A stretch of DNA of 64,000 bases. Source: JAENWD01 sp963837165. Its GTDB lineage: Bacteria; Acidobacteriota; Vicinamibacteria; Vicinamibacterales; JAENWD01. This document shows, in pieces, positions 51,156 through 59,096 of the stretch; position 1 is the first letter of the stretch; each line of letters starts with the position of its first letter. The stretch lies in NCBI GenBank assembly GCA_963837165.1, contig CAWIMD010000009.1:62001-126000 (forward strand), read 5' to 3'. Under the pieces are notes generated by a model. It saw nothing but the letters and a program-made list of their open reading frames with translations. It had not been told where the DNA came from and did not search any database. A program made the position numbers and the translations under genes.

Positions 51156-51563
51156 GTGCGGTACGTGGAGTCGAGCGCCCTGGTCGCCGCACTGCTCGAA
51201 CGAGACACGGCCGTCAAGAAGGTCCCACGCGGCACGCAGCAGGTGACCTCCGCGCTGACATTGGCAGAAGCGGGGCGGGCCCTCGTTCGAGCGCGCGCCA
51301 CTGGTCGTCTCACCGCGGAAGAGCAGCAGGCCGCCGTGCGCGCCCTCCGAACCTTCGAGCGCCGCTGCTTCGTGCTCGATGTTGACCGAGCGGTGCTCGA
51401 CCGAGTCCGCCGCCCCTTTCCGGTCGAACCGATCCGCACCCTGGACGCCGTGCACCTGGCGACCGTGGATCTGCTCGGGGAGCCGCCGCCGCTGGTCACC
51501 ATCGTCACGCGGGACGCCCGGGTGCGGGAGAATGCCTTGGCGCTCGGATACCGCGTCGAATAG
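51156..51563 (+). CDS. VapC-type PIN-domain toxin
   Basis: 135 residues from GTG 51156, the usual VapC length. PIN acidic residues: the first position reads VESSALVAALLE (Glu in place of the usual Asp), then LAEAGRAL, TLDAVHLATVD and TRDARVRENALALG. It should be a ribonuclease blocking translation, held by the upstream antitoxin. An alternative start at GTG 51069 overlaps the antitoxin stop and adds a 29-residue Arg/Ala-rich tail, which could reflect coupling. Confidence 0.88.
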   Translation: MRYVESSALVAALLERDTAVKKVPRGTQQVTSALTLAEAGRALVRARATGRLTAEEQQAAVRALRTFERRCFVLDVDRAVLDRVRRPFPVEPIRTLDAVHLATVDLLGEPPPLVTIVTRDARVRENALALGYRVE

Positions 51564-51590
51564 ATGCGCTGACGACACTGCCGCCGCGCC

Positions 51591-51617
51591 AACCGCGAAC
51601 CGCGAACCGCGAACCCC
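51591..51617. repeat. CGCGAAC 7 bp tandem repeat
   Basis: Three copies of CGCGAAC between the VapC stop and the MocR-type regulator stop (convergent genes). Confidence 0.6.
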
Positions 51618-51618
51618 G

Positions 51619-53088
51619 TCAGTTCCCGTTCTCCTCCGCGAGGACCGCGACGCCGCGCTCGATCTGCGCGGGGTCGACCAGCCCGTAGCCGAGCAGCAGC
51701 GCCGCGCACGGGAGCGCCCGCGTCGCATGCCGGGACATCGGGTAGACGCCGACGCCGCGTTTCCGGCAGGCCTCGACCAGCGCGTCGACCTGGCTGGCCG
51801 GCCGCTTCGGCAGCCAGACGGCCACGTGCAGCCCCGCGCTGGCGCCCTCGATCACCACGTCGTCTCCGAGATGACGGCGGAGGCCGCCGACGAGCGCGTC
51901 GCGCCGCTCGCGGTAGCGGCGCAGCACGCGGCGGACGTGGCGGTCGAAGTCGCCGGTGGCCATCAAGTGCGCGAGCGCGCGCTGGGTGAGGCGCGAGCTG
52001 GCGTGATCGGTGACCCACTTCGCCTGGACCACCGGCTGCACGAGCGCGGGCGGCAGGGCGAGATAGCCGATGCGGCAGGCGGGGAAGAGTGACTTCGTGA
52101 AGGTGCCGCAGTAGATCACGACGTCCGGATCCAGGCCGGCGAGCGCGGGGATGGGCTGCCCGGCGTAGCGGAATTCGCCGTCGTAGTCGTCCTCGAAGAC
52201 GAGCGCGCCGGCGCGACGCGCCCAGTCGACCAGCGCGTGCCGCCGCGCCGCCGGCATCACGACCCCGGTCGGGAACTGGTGCGAGGGCGTCACGTAGACG
52301 AGCCGCGGCGCGTCGCGGCCGGTCGCGAGCCGTGCGGCGTCGAGACCCTCGCCGTCGACGCGCACGTCGACGACACGCGCGCCCGCCCCGGCAAAGACGG
52401 CCCGCGCGAAATCGTAGCCCGGGTCCTCCATGGCGACGCGGTCTCCGGGCGAGAGCAGCAGGCGCACGCAGAGGTCCACCGCCTGCTGCGTGCCGCTCGT
52501 GATGACGACCTCTGCCGCGCCGCGCGTGACCCCGCGCGCCGAGCGCAGCCGCGTCGCGATCTGCTGCCGCAGCTCGAGGTCGCCCTGCGAGCCGCCGGGC
52601 ATGAACGCGCGCTCGCGGATCGGGGCGGCGACCGCGGCCCGCATGCGGCGGATCAGGCGCTCGTCCGGCTCCGACAGGCCGTACATGAAATCGATGGGGC
52701 AGGTCGGCTGGTGCCGGATGGCGGCCATCGCCTCCGCGGCGGCGCGGGTCAGGCGGCGCCCGGCGGCCGACAGACGCGCCGCGCCGGCCACGCGCGGCCG
52801 CGGCTCGGCGGACGTCGCCGGGTCCGTGGGCTCGGTGTGGCGGAGGCCCGGCGCGACGAACGTCCCCGCGCGCTCGCGGCCGACCAGGTAGCCCTCGACC
52901 CGGAGCTGCTCGTAGGCGAGCAGGACGAGATTGCGCGAACAGCCGGCGTCCCGCGCCAGCTCGCGCGTGGACGGCGCGCGCGTGCCTGGCGCCAGGACCC
53001 CGCGACGGATCAGCGAGACGAGCGCCCGCGTGATCTGTGCGTAGCGGGGACCGCGACCGTCCAGCGTCAGCAGCATGCCTGGCTCCAT
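51619..53088 (-). CDS. MocR/PdxR-type transcriptional regulator (GntR HTH + aminotransferase fold)
   Basis: 489 residues from ATG 53088. N-terminal winged helix of the GntR type (LVSLIRRGVLAPGTRAPSTRELARDAGCSRNLVLLAYEQL) joined by a linker to a fold-type I aminotransferase domain. The PLP lysine is K332 in GTFTKSLFPACR; the upstream DDYDGEFRY fits the PLP-binding Asp/Tyr. MocR proteins usually regulate pyridoxal phosphate or amino-acid genes using PLP as effector. The upstream open frame is only a shadow of neighbours. A divergent gene lies 171 bp away. Confidence 0.92.
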   Translation of the reverse strand: MEPGMLLTLDGRGPRYAQITRALVSLIRRGVLAPGTRAPSTRELARDAGCSRNLVLLAYEQLRVEGYLVGRERAGTFVAPGLRHTEPTDPATSAEPRPRVAGAARLSAAGRRLTRAAAEAMAAIRHQPTCPIDFMYGLSEPDERLIRRMRAAVAAPIRERAFMPGGSQGDLELRQQIATRLRSARGVTRGAAEVVITSGTQQAVDLCVRLLLSPGDRVAMEDPGYDFARAVFAGAGARVVDVRVDGEGLDAARLATGRDAPRLVYVTPSHQFPTGVVMPAARRHALVDWARRAGALVFEDDYDGEFRYAGQPIPALAGLDPDVVIYCGTFTKSLFPACRIGYLALPPALVQPVVQAKWVTDHASSRLTQRALAHLMATGDFDRHVRRVLRRYRERRDALVGGLRRHLGDDVVIEGASAGLHVAVWLPKRPASQVDALVEACRKRGVGVYPMSRHATRALPCAALLLGYGLVDPAQIERGVAVLAEENGN

Positions 53089-53259
53089 CAGAATGGACGA
53101 TTCTGGATCTTTGCATAGAACCAGACCAGGGGTATGGTCCTTCACGGGCGCCGGGCAGTCGACCGTGGTCCGGGTTCTCCATCCGGGCCAGGGGAGACCA
53201 CGTCGAGGGTGCGGGTCGTTCGAAGTCTCGGACTGCCCGGCGAACCGAGAACCCGGTTC

Positions 53260-54117
53260 ATGCGTTTCTACGTCGTCTTTCCCTGGACCTTCGGCCTGGT
53301 CATCCTGGCGATCGGGCTGATCGCGGCCCGGCGCGATCTCCGCGCTGCCCGCGGCATCGATCGCCTGATCGTGCTCGGCCCCGTCTTCGTTGCCGCGCCG
53401 CTGGCCGCCTTCTCGGCCGAGCACTTCGTCCTGGCCTCGTCGATCCAGAACATGGTGCCCGCCTGGATGCCGGCGCGCCTCCTTCTCACTTACCTGGTCG
53501 GCGCCGGCCTGCTCGCCTCCGCCGTCAGCCTGTCGCTGGGACGGTTCGTCCGGTTGTCGGCGAGCCTGCTCGCGCTGATGTTCGTGACCTTCGTCGTGAC
53601 GATGCACGTGCCGGCCGCGATGGGGAGCGGGGAGCAGATCTCGTGGGTCGTGGCGCTGCGCGACCTGTCGTTCGGCGGCGGCGCGATGGCGCTGGCCGGC
53701 GCGGCGGGCGTGGGCCGGCGTGCGGACGGCTCGACCCAACTGGCGACGGCCGGACGCCTGATTGTCGGCGTGGCGTGCCTCGTCTTCGGCGTCCTGCACT
53801 TCACGCAGCCCGCCCACGCGCCCGGCGTGCCGTTGCAGAAGATGACGGCCGCGTGGATGCCGCTGCCGGCGCTCTGGGGCTGCGCGACCGGCGCGGCGGA
53901 ACTCGCTGCCGGCGCCCTGATGCTGGTTAACCGCCGCACGCGCGCCGCTTCCGCCTGGCTCGGCCTCCTCATCGTCTGTCTGGTGCTGGCGGTCTACCTG
54001 CCGTTCGTGCCCGTCGCGGTGGAGGGCGGCGAGAAGCTCGAGGCGCTGAACTACGTGTGGGACACGCTGCTCTTCGCCGGCACCGTGCTGGCAGTGGCCC
54101 GGGCGGCCGAACCGTGA
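53260..54117 (+). CDS. Membrane protein with internal duplication, DoxX-like
   Basis: 285 residues from ATG 53260 (MRFYVVFPWTFGL). About eight hydrophobic segments. Two halves resemble each other: the first has EHFVLASSIQNMVPAWMPARLL, the second LHFTQPAHAPG... then KMTAAWMPLPAL, each with HF followed 10-15 residues later by [VA]-[PA]-AWMP. This suggests duplication of a four-helix DoxX-like unit. It is divergent from the MocR-type regulator, which may control it. Confidence 0.78.
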   Translation: MRFYVVFPWTFGLVILAIGLIAARRDLRAARGIDRLIVLGPVFVAAPLAAFSAEHFVLASSIQNMVPAWMPARLLLTYLVGAGLLASAVSLSLGRFVRLSASLLALMFVTFVVTMHVPAAMGSGEQISWVVALRDLSFGGGAMALAGAAGVGRRADGSTQLATAGRLIVGVACLVFGVLHFTQPAHAPGVPLQKMTAAWMPLPALWGCATGAAELAAGALMLVNRRTRAASAWLGLLIVCLVLAVYLPFVPVAVEGGEKLEALNYVWDTLLFAGTVLAVARAAEP

Positions 54118-54144
54118 ACCCGAGAACCCGTGAACCCGTGAACC
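54114..54144. repeat. GTGAACCC short tandem repeat
   Basis: Degenerate GTGAACCC/GAGAACCC units. The TGA stop of the preceding gene (54115-54117) is part of the array. Confidence 0.6.
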
Positions 54145-54162
54145 ATCGTACACTTCGCCCCC

Positions 54163-55167
54163 GTGGCCCCTCCGCGCCTCACCGTCGTCCTCCTCATGCC
54201 GCGCGGCGTCGAGGAGCTCACCGGGGCGATCGCCCACCTGCGGGCGCAGACCATCCGCCGGCAGATTCAGGTGGTGCTGGTCACGGTCTCCGGACACGAC
54301 GCGGGCATCGATCGCTCCGTCTTCGAGGTTTTTGCGGCGCTCGACGTCGTCACCCTGCCGGCGATTCCCACCGTGGCGCGCGGCGTCGTCGCCGCCCTGT
54401 CGAGCGTTCGCGGCGATTTCGTGGCGGTGGTCGAGGATCACGTGTTCGTGGAGCCGGAGTGGGCCGCCCGCGTGTGCAAGGCGTTCGAGGGCGGATGCGC
54501 GGCCGTCGCGCCCCGGATGCTGAGCGCGAACCCGGCCACCGCGACGGGCTGGGCGAACTTCCTCGTCAGCTTCATGGACGCAGTGACGCTGGTGGAGCCG
54601 GGCGAGGTCGAGTACGGGCCGGGGCACAGCACGAGCTATCGTCGGACCGTGCTGGAGCGCTACCGCGACGACCTGGCCGCACTGTTCCACAGCGAGCGCA
54701 ACCTCCACTATCGTCTGCGCGCGGACGGACACGTCCTGTGCGGCGCGCCTGACGCGCGGCTCAGCCACATGAACATCTCGATGCCGGGAGAGGCGTTCAG
54801 GCACGCTCTGCTCGGCGGCGTGCTCTTCGGGAAGTACCGCGCGGCGAGGATGTCCACGGCCGAGAAGCTGGCGCGGACCGCGCTGGCGCCGCTCGTGCCG
54901 CCGGTCCGCCTGTGGCGCATGCGCCGCGCCGCGCGGCGGGTGCCGGGCGGCCTCGGCGCGCCGGTTCGCGCCTGGCTGCTGATTCCCGTGTACCTGGCGA
55001 CGCATGCCGCCGGGGAAGCGGTCGGCTACTGGCGCCTCGTGCGCGACGTGGAAGCAAAGTACGAGCGCTTCGAGCTGCACCGCATCGCGTGCATCAGGGC
55101 CGACGAACGGCACCTGATGACCGCCGCACGCCCCGGCGCGGAGGGACTCGCCGCGCCGCTCGTGTAG
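54163..55167 (+). CDS. Family-2 glycosyltransferase with EDH motif, second copy
   Basis: 334 residues from GTG 54163. Same layout as the enzyme at 5672-6685: E91-D92-H93 (EDHVFVEPEW), GHSTSYRR, a ~115-residue C-terminal region with hydrophobic segments. Overall identity is moderate but the key motifs align without gaps. GT-A enzyme, likely inverting, acceptor unknown. No obvious operon partners; it follows the duplicated membrane protein. Confidence 0.82.
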   Translation: MAPPRLTVVLLMPRGVEELTGAIAHLRAQTIRRQIQVVLVTVSGHDAGIDRSVFEVFAALDVVTLPAIPTVARGVVAALSSVRGDFVAVVEDHVFVEPEWAARVCKAFEGGCAAVAPRMLSANPATATGWANFLVSFMDAVTLVEPGEVEYGPGHSTSYRRTVLERYRDDLAALFHSERNLHYRLRADGHVLCGAPDARLSHMNISMPGEAFRHALLGGVLFGKYRAARMSTAEKLARTALAPLVPPVRLWRMRRAARRVPGGLGAPVRAWLLIPVYLATHAAGEAVGYWRLVRDVEAKYERFELHRIACIRADERHLMTAARPGAEGLAAPLV

Positions 55168-55281
55168 TCGCATGGGCGTGACCATCTCGGAAGGAGTCTC
55201 GACCTGCGTCGAGCTCGTCGCCAAGGCGGCAGCAGCCCGCTGGCAGTTCCAGCGGACCCTCGGGCAAGACTGGAGGCAGCT

Positions 55282-55521
55282 GTGCCGGTCACGTGTCCCA
55301 TCGATCTCGACGTCACGACCCTCCGGAAGGAAGTGCAGTCGATCTACGCGCGCGTCGCGGCAGCTCCCGATGGCGCCTTCCATTTCCACCGCGGATCGGA
55401 GTACGCCGCCGGCGGCCGGGCGCAGATCCAAAGCAGTCGAACCGCGCCAGGTGGCACGACCAAGGAACGGACCGCCCGCCGGTACGGCGTGATGGGCGTG
55501 AACCTGCTGGCGACGCGGTAG
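55282..55521 (+). pseudogene. N-terminal remnant of a class I methyltransferase
   Basis: 79 residues from GTG 55282. The first ~42 residues (TCPIDLDVTTLRKEVQSIYA, then DGAFHFHRGSEYAA) look like the start of a bacterial arsenite-methyltransferase-like protein as I recall it, where the fold should continue with a SAM-binding domain. Instead the sequence runs into a different, basic tail and stops. The upstream 114 bp and the 146 bp downstream gap show nothing clear. Interpretation as a remnant is from memory of the family. Confidence 0.42.
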
Positions 55522-55667
55522 TGCCGGCCCAGCATCACCGACAGCCTTCTGGTGCGGCGGGGTGCGAGAGCGCGCTGGCCCCCTGTCAGCCGGCGGTCAT
55601 CGAAAAGGGGACCAGCGCCGTCTTCCCGCCACGCGGGTGCCTCAGGATATGCGCAGCCTGCCGCGGG

Positions 55668-56006
55668 CTACTTCGACGCTTCGACAGCCGTGACCTCGAG
55701 CGTTGTGCCGCTCTCGTCACCGGTCACGTTCGCCTGTGCGCCCGCGAGCTGGTCGAGTGTGGCACGCAGCTTCTCGTCCTTGGTCTTCAAGGTGTAGACC
55801 TTGTCGCCGACGACGAGCGCGTAGTCCGATCCCTTCTTCACGCACTGCCGCGTGCACGCGGCCGGATCCTTGCCCATGTGATCCTTCCCGCACATGGTGT
55901 CGCTCACGGTTCCGGTCAGCGTGGTCGGCGCGGCAATCGCGACGAGCGCACCCAGCATGGACGCCCCGACGAACGTGCCCATTCCGGTCAGAAGCTTTGG
56001 TCGCAT
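55668..56006 (-). CDS. Small secreted Cys-containing protein
   Basis: 112 residues, AGGAGG seven bases before the ATG. Signal peptide ends near VAIAAPTT. The mature part has three Cys in a TMCGKDHMGKDPAACTRQCVK pattern (CxKDHMxxxxxACxxxC) and a small beta domain (YALVVGDKVYTL, NVTGDESGTTLEVTAV). I recognise it as a widespread acidobacterial family of unknown function. The Cys/His/Met cluster could bind a metal or form a disulfide. Divergent from the cytochrome c gene. Confidence 0.8.
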   Translation of the reverse strand: MRPKLLTGMGTFVGASMLGALVAIAAPTTLTGTVSDTMCGKDHMGKDPAACTRQCVKKGSDYALVVGDKVYTLKTKDEKLRATLDQLAGAQANVTGDESGTTLEVTAVEASK

Positions 56007-56236
56007 CGGTTGACCTCCTCACCTCTCCTTGAGCCAGGCCGCCCCAGGGGCGGGGCCGTCCTGGGCCCATGTGAGTGATAATCCCGCATGGGGCATTACA
56101 GCGCAACGTCATCCATCGGCTGCCGCCGGTCGGCCCGCTCCATTTCAGCCGAGCTCCGTCGCGCATGCACAGCCAGCTCATCGGTCCGCGCGGCCGGCGC
56201 ACCCATCAACACCGCGGGCGTCGCGCCGCCCGGTCG

Positions 56237-56280
56237 AGGTCACGAACGCGTCGCCGGCAGCCGGCTTGGCGTCGTGACCT
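56237..56280 (+). promoter_or_regulatory. Leader stem-loop of the cytochrome c gene
   Basis: Perfect 9 bp outer stem AGGTCACGA (56237-56245) / TCGTGACCT (56272-56280) with an inner GCCGG/CCGGC pair. It ends 28 bp before the ATG at 56309. It may be a regulatory hairpin, an operator or simply a terminator-like structure. The rest of the 302 bp divergent gap shows no convincing promoter. Confidence 0.4.
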
Positions 56281-56308
56281 GGGTTGACCCATGACAGGAG
56301 GTCGCCGG

Positions 56309-56857
56309 ATGCGGATCGCCATACTGGGCATCGGGATCGCGCTGGTCGTCGTGGCGCTCGGCGCATTCGCGTTCCTCCGGCTGGGGTTCATGCCCACGAA
56401 TGCCGACGCCAGCCCGTCCTCGCTGGAGCAGCGGGTGGCGATGCAGGCGCTCGACGCCTCCATTGCGCGCCATGCGCCACGCATCGCGAATCCTGTGCCG
56501 CCGACCGGTGACAACCTGATCGACGGCATGAAGATCTACACGATGAACTGTGCGGTCTGCCACGGGGACCTCGACCTGACGCGCAGTCCGCTGGCGCACG
56601 CGTTCTACCCGCCCCCGCCGCAGCTGGTCCTCGATCCGGTCGACGATCCCGAGTGGCATGTCTACTACGCCATCCGCACCGGCGTGCGGTACACCGGCAT
56701 GCCGGCGTGGGGCGCGGCGCTGAGCGCGGCCGAGATGTGGAAGGTCACCGCGTTCCTGTCGCGCGTCGAGCATCTGCCGCCCGCCGCCCGGGCCTACTGG
56801 GCCAATGCGTTCCACGTCGCGCCGCCGGGCGGCGGGACGGACGGCTCCGACCGATGA
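56309..56857 (+). CDS. Membrane-anchored monoheme cytochrome c
   Basis: 182 residues from ATG 56309 (AGGAGG seven bases upstream; the longer frame from 56291 is less likely). N-terminal hydrophobic anchor (ILGIGIALVVVALGAFAFL). Heme site C81-A-V-C84-H85, axial Met M131 in YTGMPAW: a class I cytochrome c. It should act in the periplasm as an electron carrier, for example for quinol oxidation or terminal oxidase supply. Lies between a small Cys-rich secreted protein and the heptaheme cytochrome gene. Confidence 0.92.
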   Translation: MRIAILGIGIALVVVALGAFAFLRLGFMPTNADASPSSLEQRVAMQALDASIARHAPRIANPVPPTGDNLIDGMKIYTMNCAVCHGDLDLTRSPLAHAFYPPPPQLVLDPVDDPEWHVYYAIRTGVRYTGMPAWGAALSAAEMWKVTAFLSRVEHLPPAARAYWANAFHVAPPGGGTDGSDR

Positions 56858-57003
56858 GGTCGATTCGCGCGTTTGAACCACCAGCGAATGGATCAGGCGC
56901 CGGTCGTGCCGACCGACACGAGGGCGCACGCCGCGACGCCCAGCAGCCTCGGCCGCCGGGCATCGTCTTTCAAAGTGGGCCCGCCGCCGGATCGCTGGGC
57001 CGG

Positions 57004-57282
57004 CTATTTCCCGAACACCCTGCCAGCGGCCTCCGCCGCCTGATCGTCCTCGACCACCGGATTCAATTCGATGTCAATCAGGTCTCCCCAATTGTTGACG
57101 TGTTCGGCGAGGGCGGTCACGTCGTCGGTTTCCAGGAGGTGCCAGCCCAGGACCGAGCCGGGCACGTGATAGCGTGCCAGTTGTTTCACACCCTTGGGTG
57201 GCGGGCCGCCTGATTTCAGGAACTGCTGAAAAGCCGCCTTGTACAGGCCTGGGCGCGTTCTCCACGTCAGCATGAACTTCAC
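57004..57282 (-). CDS. DUF3303-like small protein
   Basis: 92 residues from GTG 57282; AAGGAG seven bases upstream fixes the start. The sequence resembles DUF3303 (KFMLTWRTRPGLYKAAFQQFL, VLGWHLLETDDVTALAEHV), a ferredoxin-like alpha/beta domain. No function known. It is divergent from the heptaheme cytochrome, sharing a 74 bp gap. Confidence 0.75.
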   Translation of the reverse strand: MKFMLTWRTRPGLYKAAFQQFLKSGGPPPKGVKQLARYHVPGSVLGWHLLETDDVTALAEHVNNWGDLIDIELNPVVEDDQAAEAAGRVFGK

Positions 57283-57356
57283 TGGGAGACTCCTTTTGTC
57301 GTGGTGTACTGAGGGAACGCCACACATCCTATACCTGTCTGCGTAGGTGGAGCGTC

Positions 57357-58973
57357 ATGCGCTTGCGTCTCGCCGCCATCTCGGCCTTCCTCGCGTGGGC
57401 GGGTTTCGCCTGGTCATTGCCTCCGCCGCAACCGGCCTTGCGGGCGGTCGGCAACGACGCGTGCCGCCCGTGTCACGCGGCCATCTACGAGAGCTACTCG
57501 CGCACGGCCATGGCTCGCACGAGTGGTCCGGCGTTTCCGCCCCTCGAGGGAGCGGTGCGTCACGTCCCCTCCGGCGTGTCGTATCGGGTCTACCAGGCCG
57601 ACGGCAAGGCCTTTCTCTCCTACGACCGCGAGGGCGAACGGCCCCTGCACGGCACCCAGGAATTGAAGTATTCCGTCGGATCGAACGCTCGAGGGAGGAC
57701 GTATCTCTTCGAGATCGACGGGTTCTGGTACCAGTCGCCGATCAACTACTACGCCGACCAGGGGGTGTGGGACATGTCGCCCGGGTATGGCGAGGTCCAA
57801 TCGATGGAGCTGAACCACCCGGTCGACTCGACGTGCCTGTTCTGTCACGCCAGCCGCGTCCAGCCACCGACCACAGGCACCGTCAACCACTATGCCGACA
57901 GGCCATTTCTCCAGGATGGCGTGGGCTGTGAGCGATGCCACGGCCCCGGCAGCGAGCACGTCAATGGCCGCGGGCCGATGGTCAATCCTGCCCGGCTGGC
58001 GGCCGAACCGCGCGACAGCATCTGCATGCAGTGTCACCTCGAGGGTGAGGCACGGATCGCGAAGAAGGGCCAATCCGAGCAGGCCTACCGCCCAGGCGAG
58101 TCGTTCTCCGACTACGTGGCGATCTTCGTCCGTGAAAACGGGGCGCCGCAGCAACGCGGGGCGGTCAGCCACGTGGAGTCGCTCGCCCTCAGCCAGTGCA
58201 AGCAAAAGAGCGGGTCGGCGATGTCGTGTCTCAGCTGTCACGACCCGCACGTCCAGCCGGACGCCGCCGGCAAGGCGGCCTATTACCGCGCGAGATGCCT
58301 GCAATGTCACGCGGCCATGGCGAAGGCCCACTATGCGCGCCAGCCGGACTGCACCTCGTGCCACATGCCTCGCCTGGACAGCGCGGACATCGGCCACACC
58401 GTCGTCACGGATCATCGGATTCTCCGGGATCGGCGGACGGACCTGCCGCGGTCGGCAGCGGTCGGCAGGCTCGTCCAGTTCGGAAACCCCACGCCCGACC
58501 CGCGCGACCTCGGTCTGGCCTACGGCGAGGTGGCGCTGCGCGACGAGGCCTTCGCGGCCGCCGAGGCGCAGCGTCTGCTCGAGGCGACGAACCGGACCCA
58601 CCCGGACGATCCGGCGGTCCTCACGCGGCTGGCGTATCTGCACCAGGCGCGCGGAGACAACGACGCGGCGGAGCAGGACTACGAGCGGGCGCTGGCCATC
58701 GATCCGGATCTCGGTGTGGCGGCGGCCGATCTTGGCGTGTTTCTCGCGCGCCGTGGCTTGCTGCCTCGCGCGATGGAATTGTGGCGACGCGCGTTCGAGC
58801 ACAACCCGCAACTGAGCGACATCGGCCTGAATCTCAGTCTGGGCCTGTGCGCCGCCGGAGACACCACCGGCGCTCGAGAGACGCTGCAACGCGTGCTCGA
58901 GCACAACCCCGATCTGGATGCCGCCCGCCAACGGCTGGCGGAGGTCGCCGGACAGGGCTGCCCGCCGAAGTAG
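57357..58973 (+). CDS. Heptaheme c-type cytochrome with TPR domain
   Basis: 538 residues with a signal peptide (FLAWAGFAWSLP). Seven CxxCH heme sites: C36-H40, C159-H163, C190-H194, C222-H226, C290-H294, C313-H317 and C331-H335. The spacing resembles the cytochrome c554/NrfB-like family. The C-terminal ~190 residues are TPR-like (LLEATNRTHPDDPAVLTRLAYLHQARGDNDAAEQDYERALAID). Known relatives pair this with outer-membrane or periplasmic electron transfer; the electron partner is not clear. A 6 bp hairpin follows the stop at 58982-58998. Confidence 0.92.
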   Translation: MRLRLAAISAFLAWAGFAWSLPPPQPALRAVGNDACRPCHAAIYESYSRTAMARTSGPAFPPLEGAVRHVPSGVSYRVYQADGKAFLSYDREGERPLHGTQELKYSVGSNARGRTYLFEIDGFWYQSPINYYADQGVWDMSPGYGEVQSMELNHPVDSTCLFCHASRVQPPTTGTVNHYADRPFLQDGVGCERCHGPGSEHVNGRGPMVNPARLAAEPRDSICMQCHLEGEARIAKKGQSEQAYRPGESFSDYVAIFVRENGAPQQRGAVSHVESLALSQCKQKSGSAMSCLSCHDPHVQPDAAGKAAYYRARCLQCHAAMAKAHYARQPDCTSCHMPRLDSADIGHTVVTDHRILRDRRTDLPRSAAVGRLVQFGNPTPDPRDLGLAYGEVALRDEAFAAAEAQRLLEATNRTHPDDPAVLTRLAYLHQARGDNDAAEQDYERALAIDPDLGVAAADLGVFLARRGLLPRAMELWRRAFEHNPQLSDIGLNLSLGLCAAGDTTGARETLQRVLEHNPDLDAARQRLAEVAGQGCPPK

Positions 58974-59096
58974 TCACTCGACGCCGACACACTCGGCGCT
59001 GGCCCTTGCAACCCGCACGTCTCTCGTCTATCGTTTCCCTTCAGCACGCGAAGGCTCTCGAGGGCTGCAGTCTCGTGATCACCGAGAGGTCCAACG

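Noticed and set aside
50961..51563. VapC start at 50961
   Set aside because: It would overlap most of the antitoxin out of frame; the PIN fold begins at 51156.
55172..55492. 106-residue open frame MGVTISEGV...
   Set aside because: Overlaps the methyltransferase remnant in another frame, no SD or family match.
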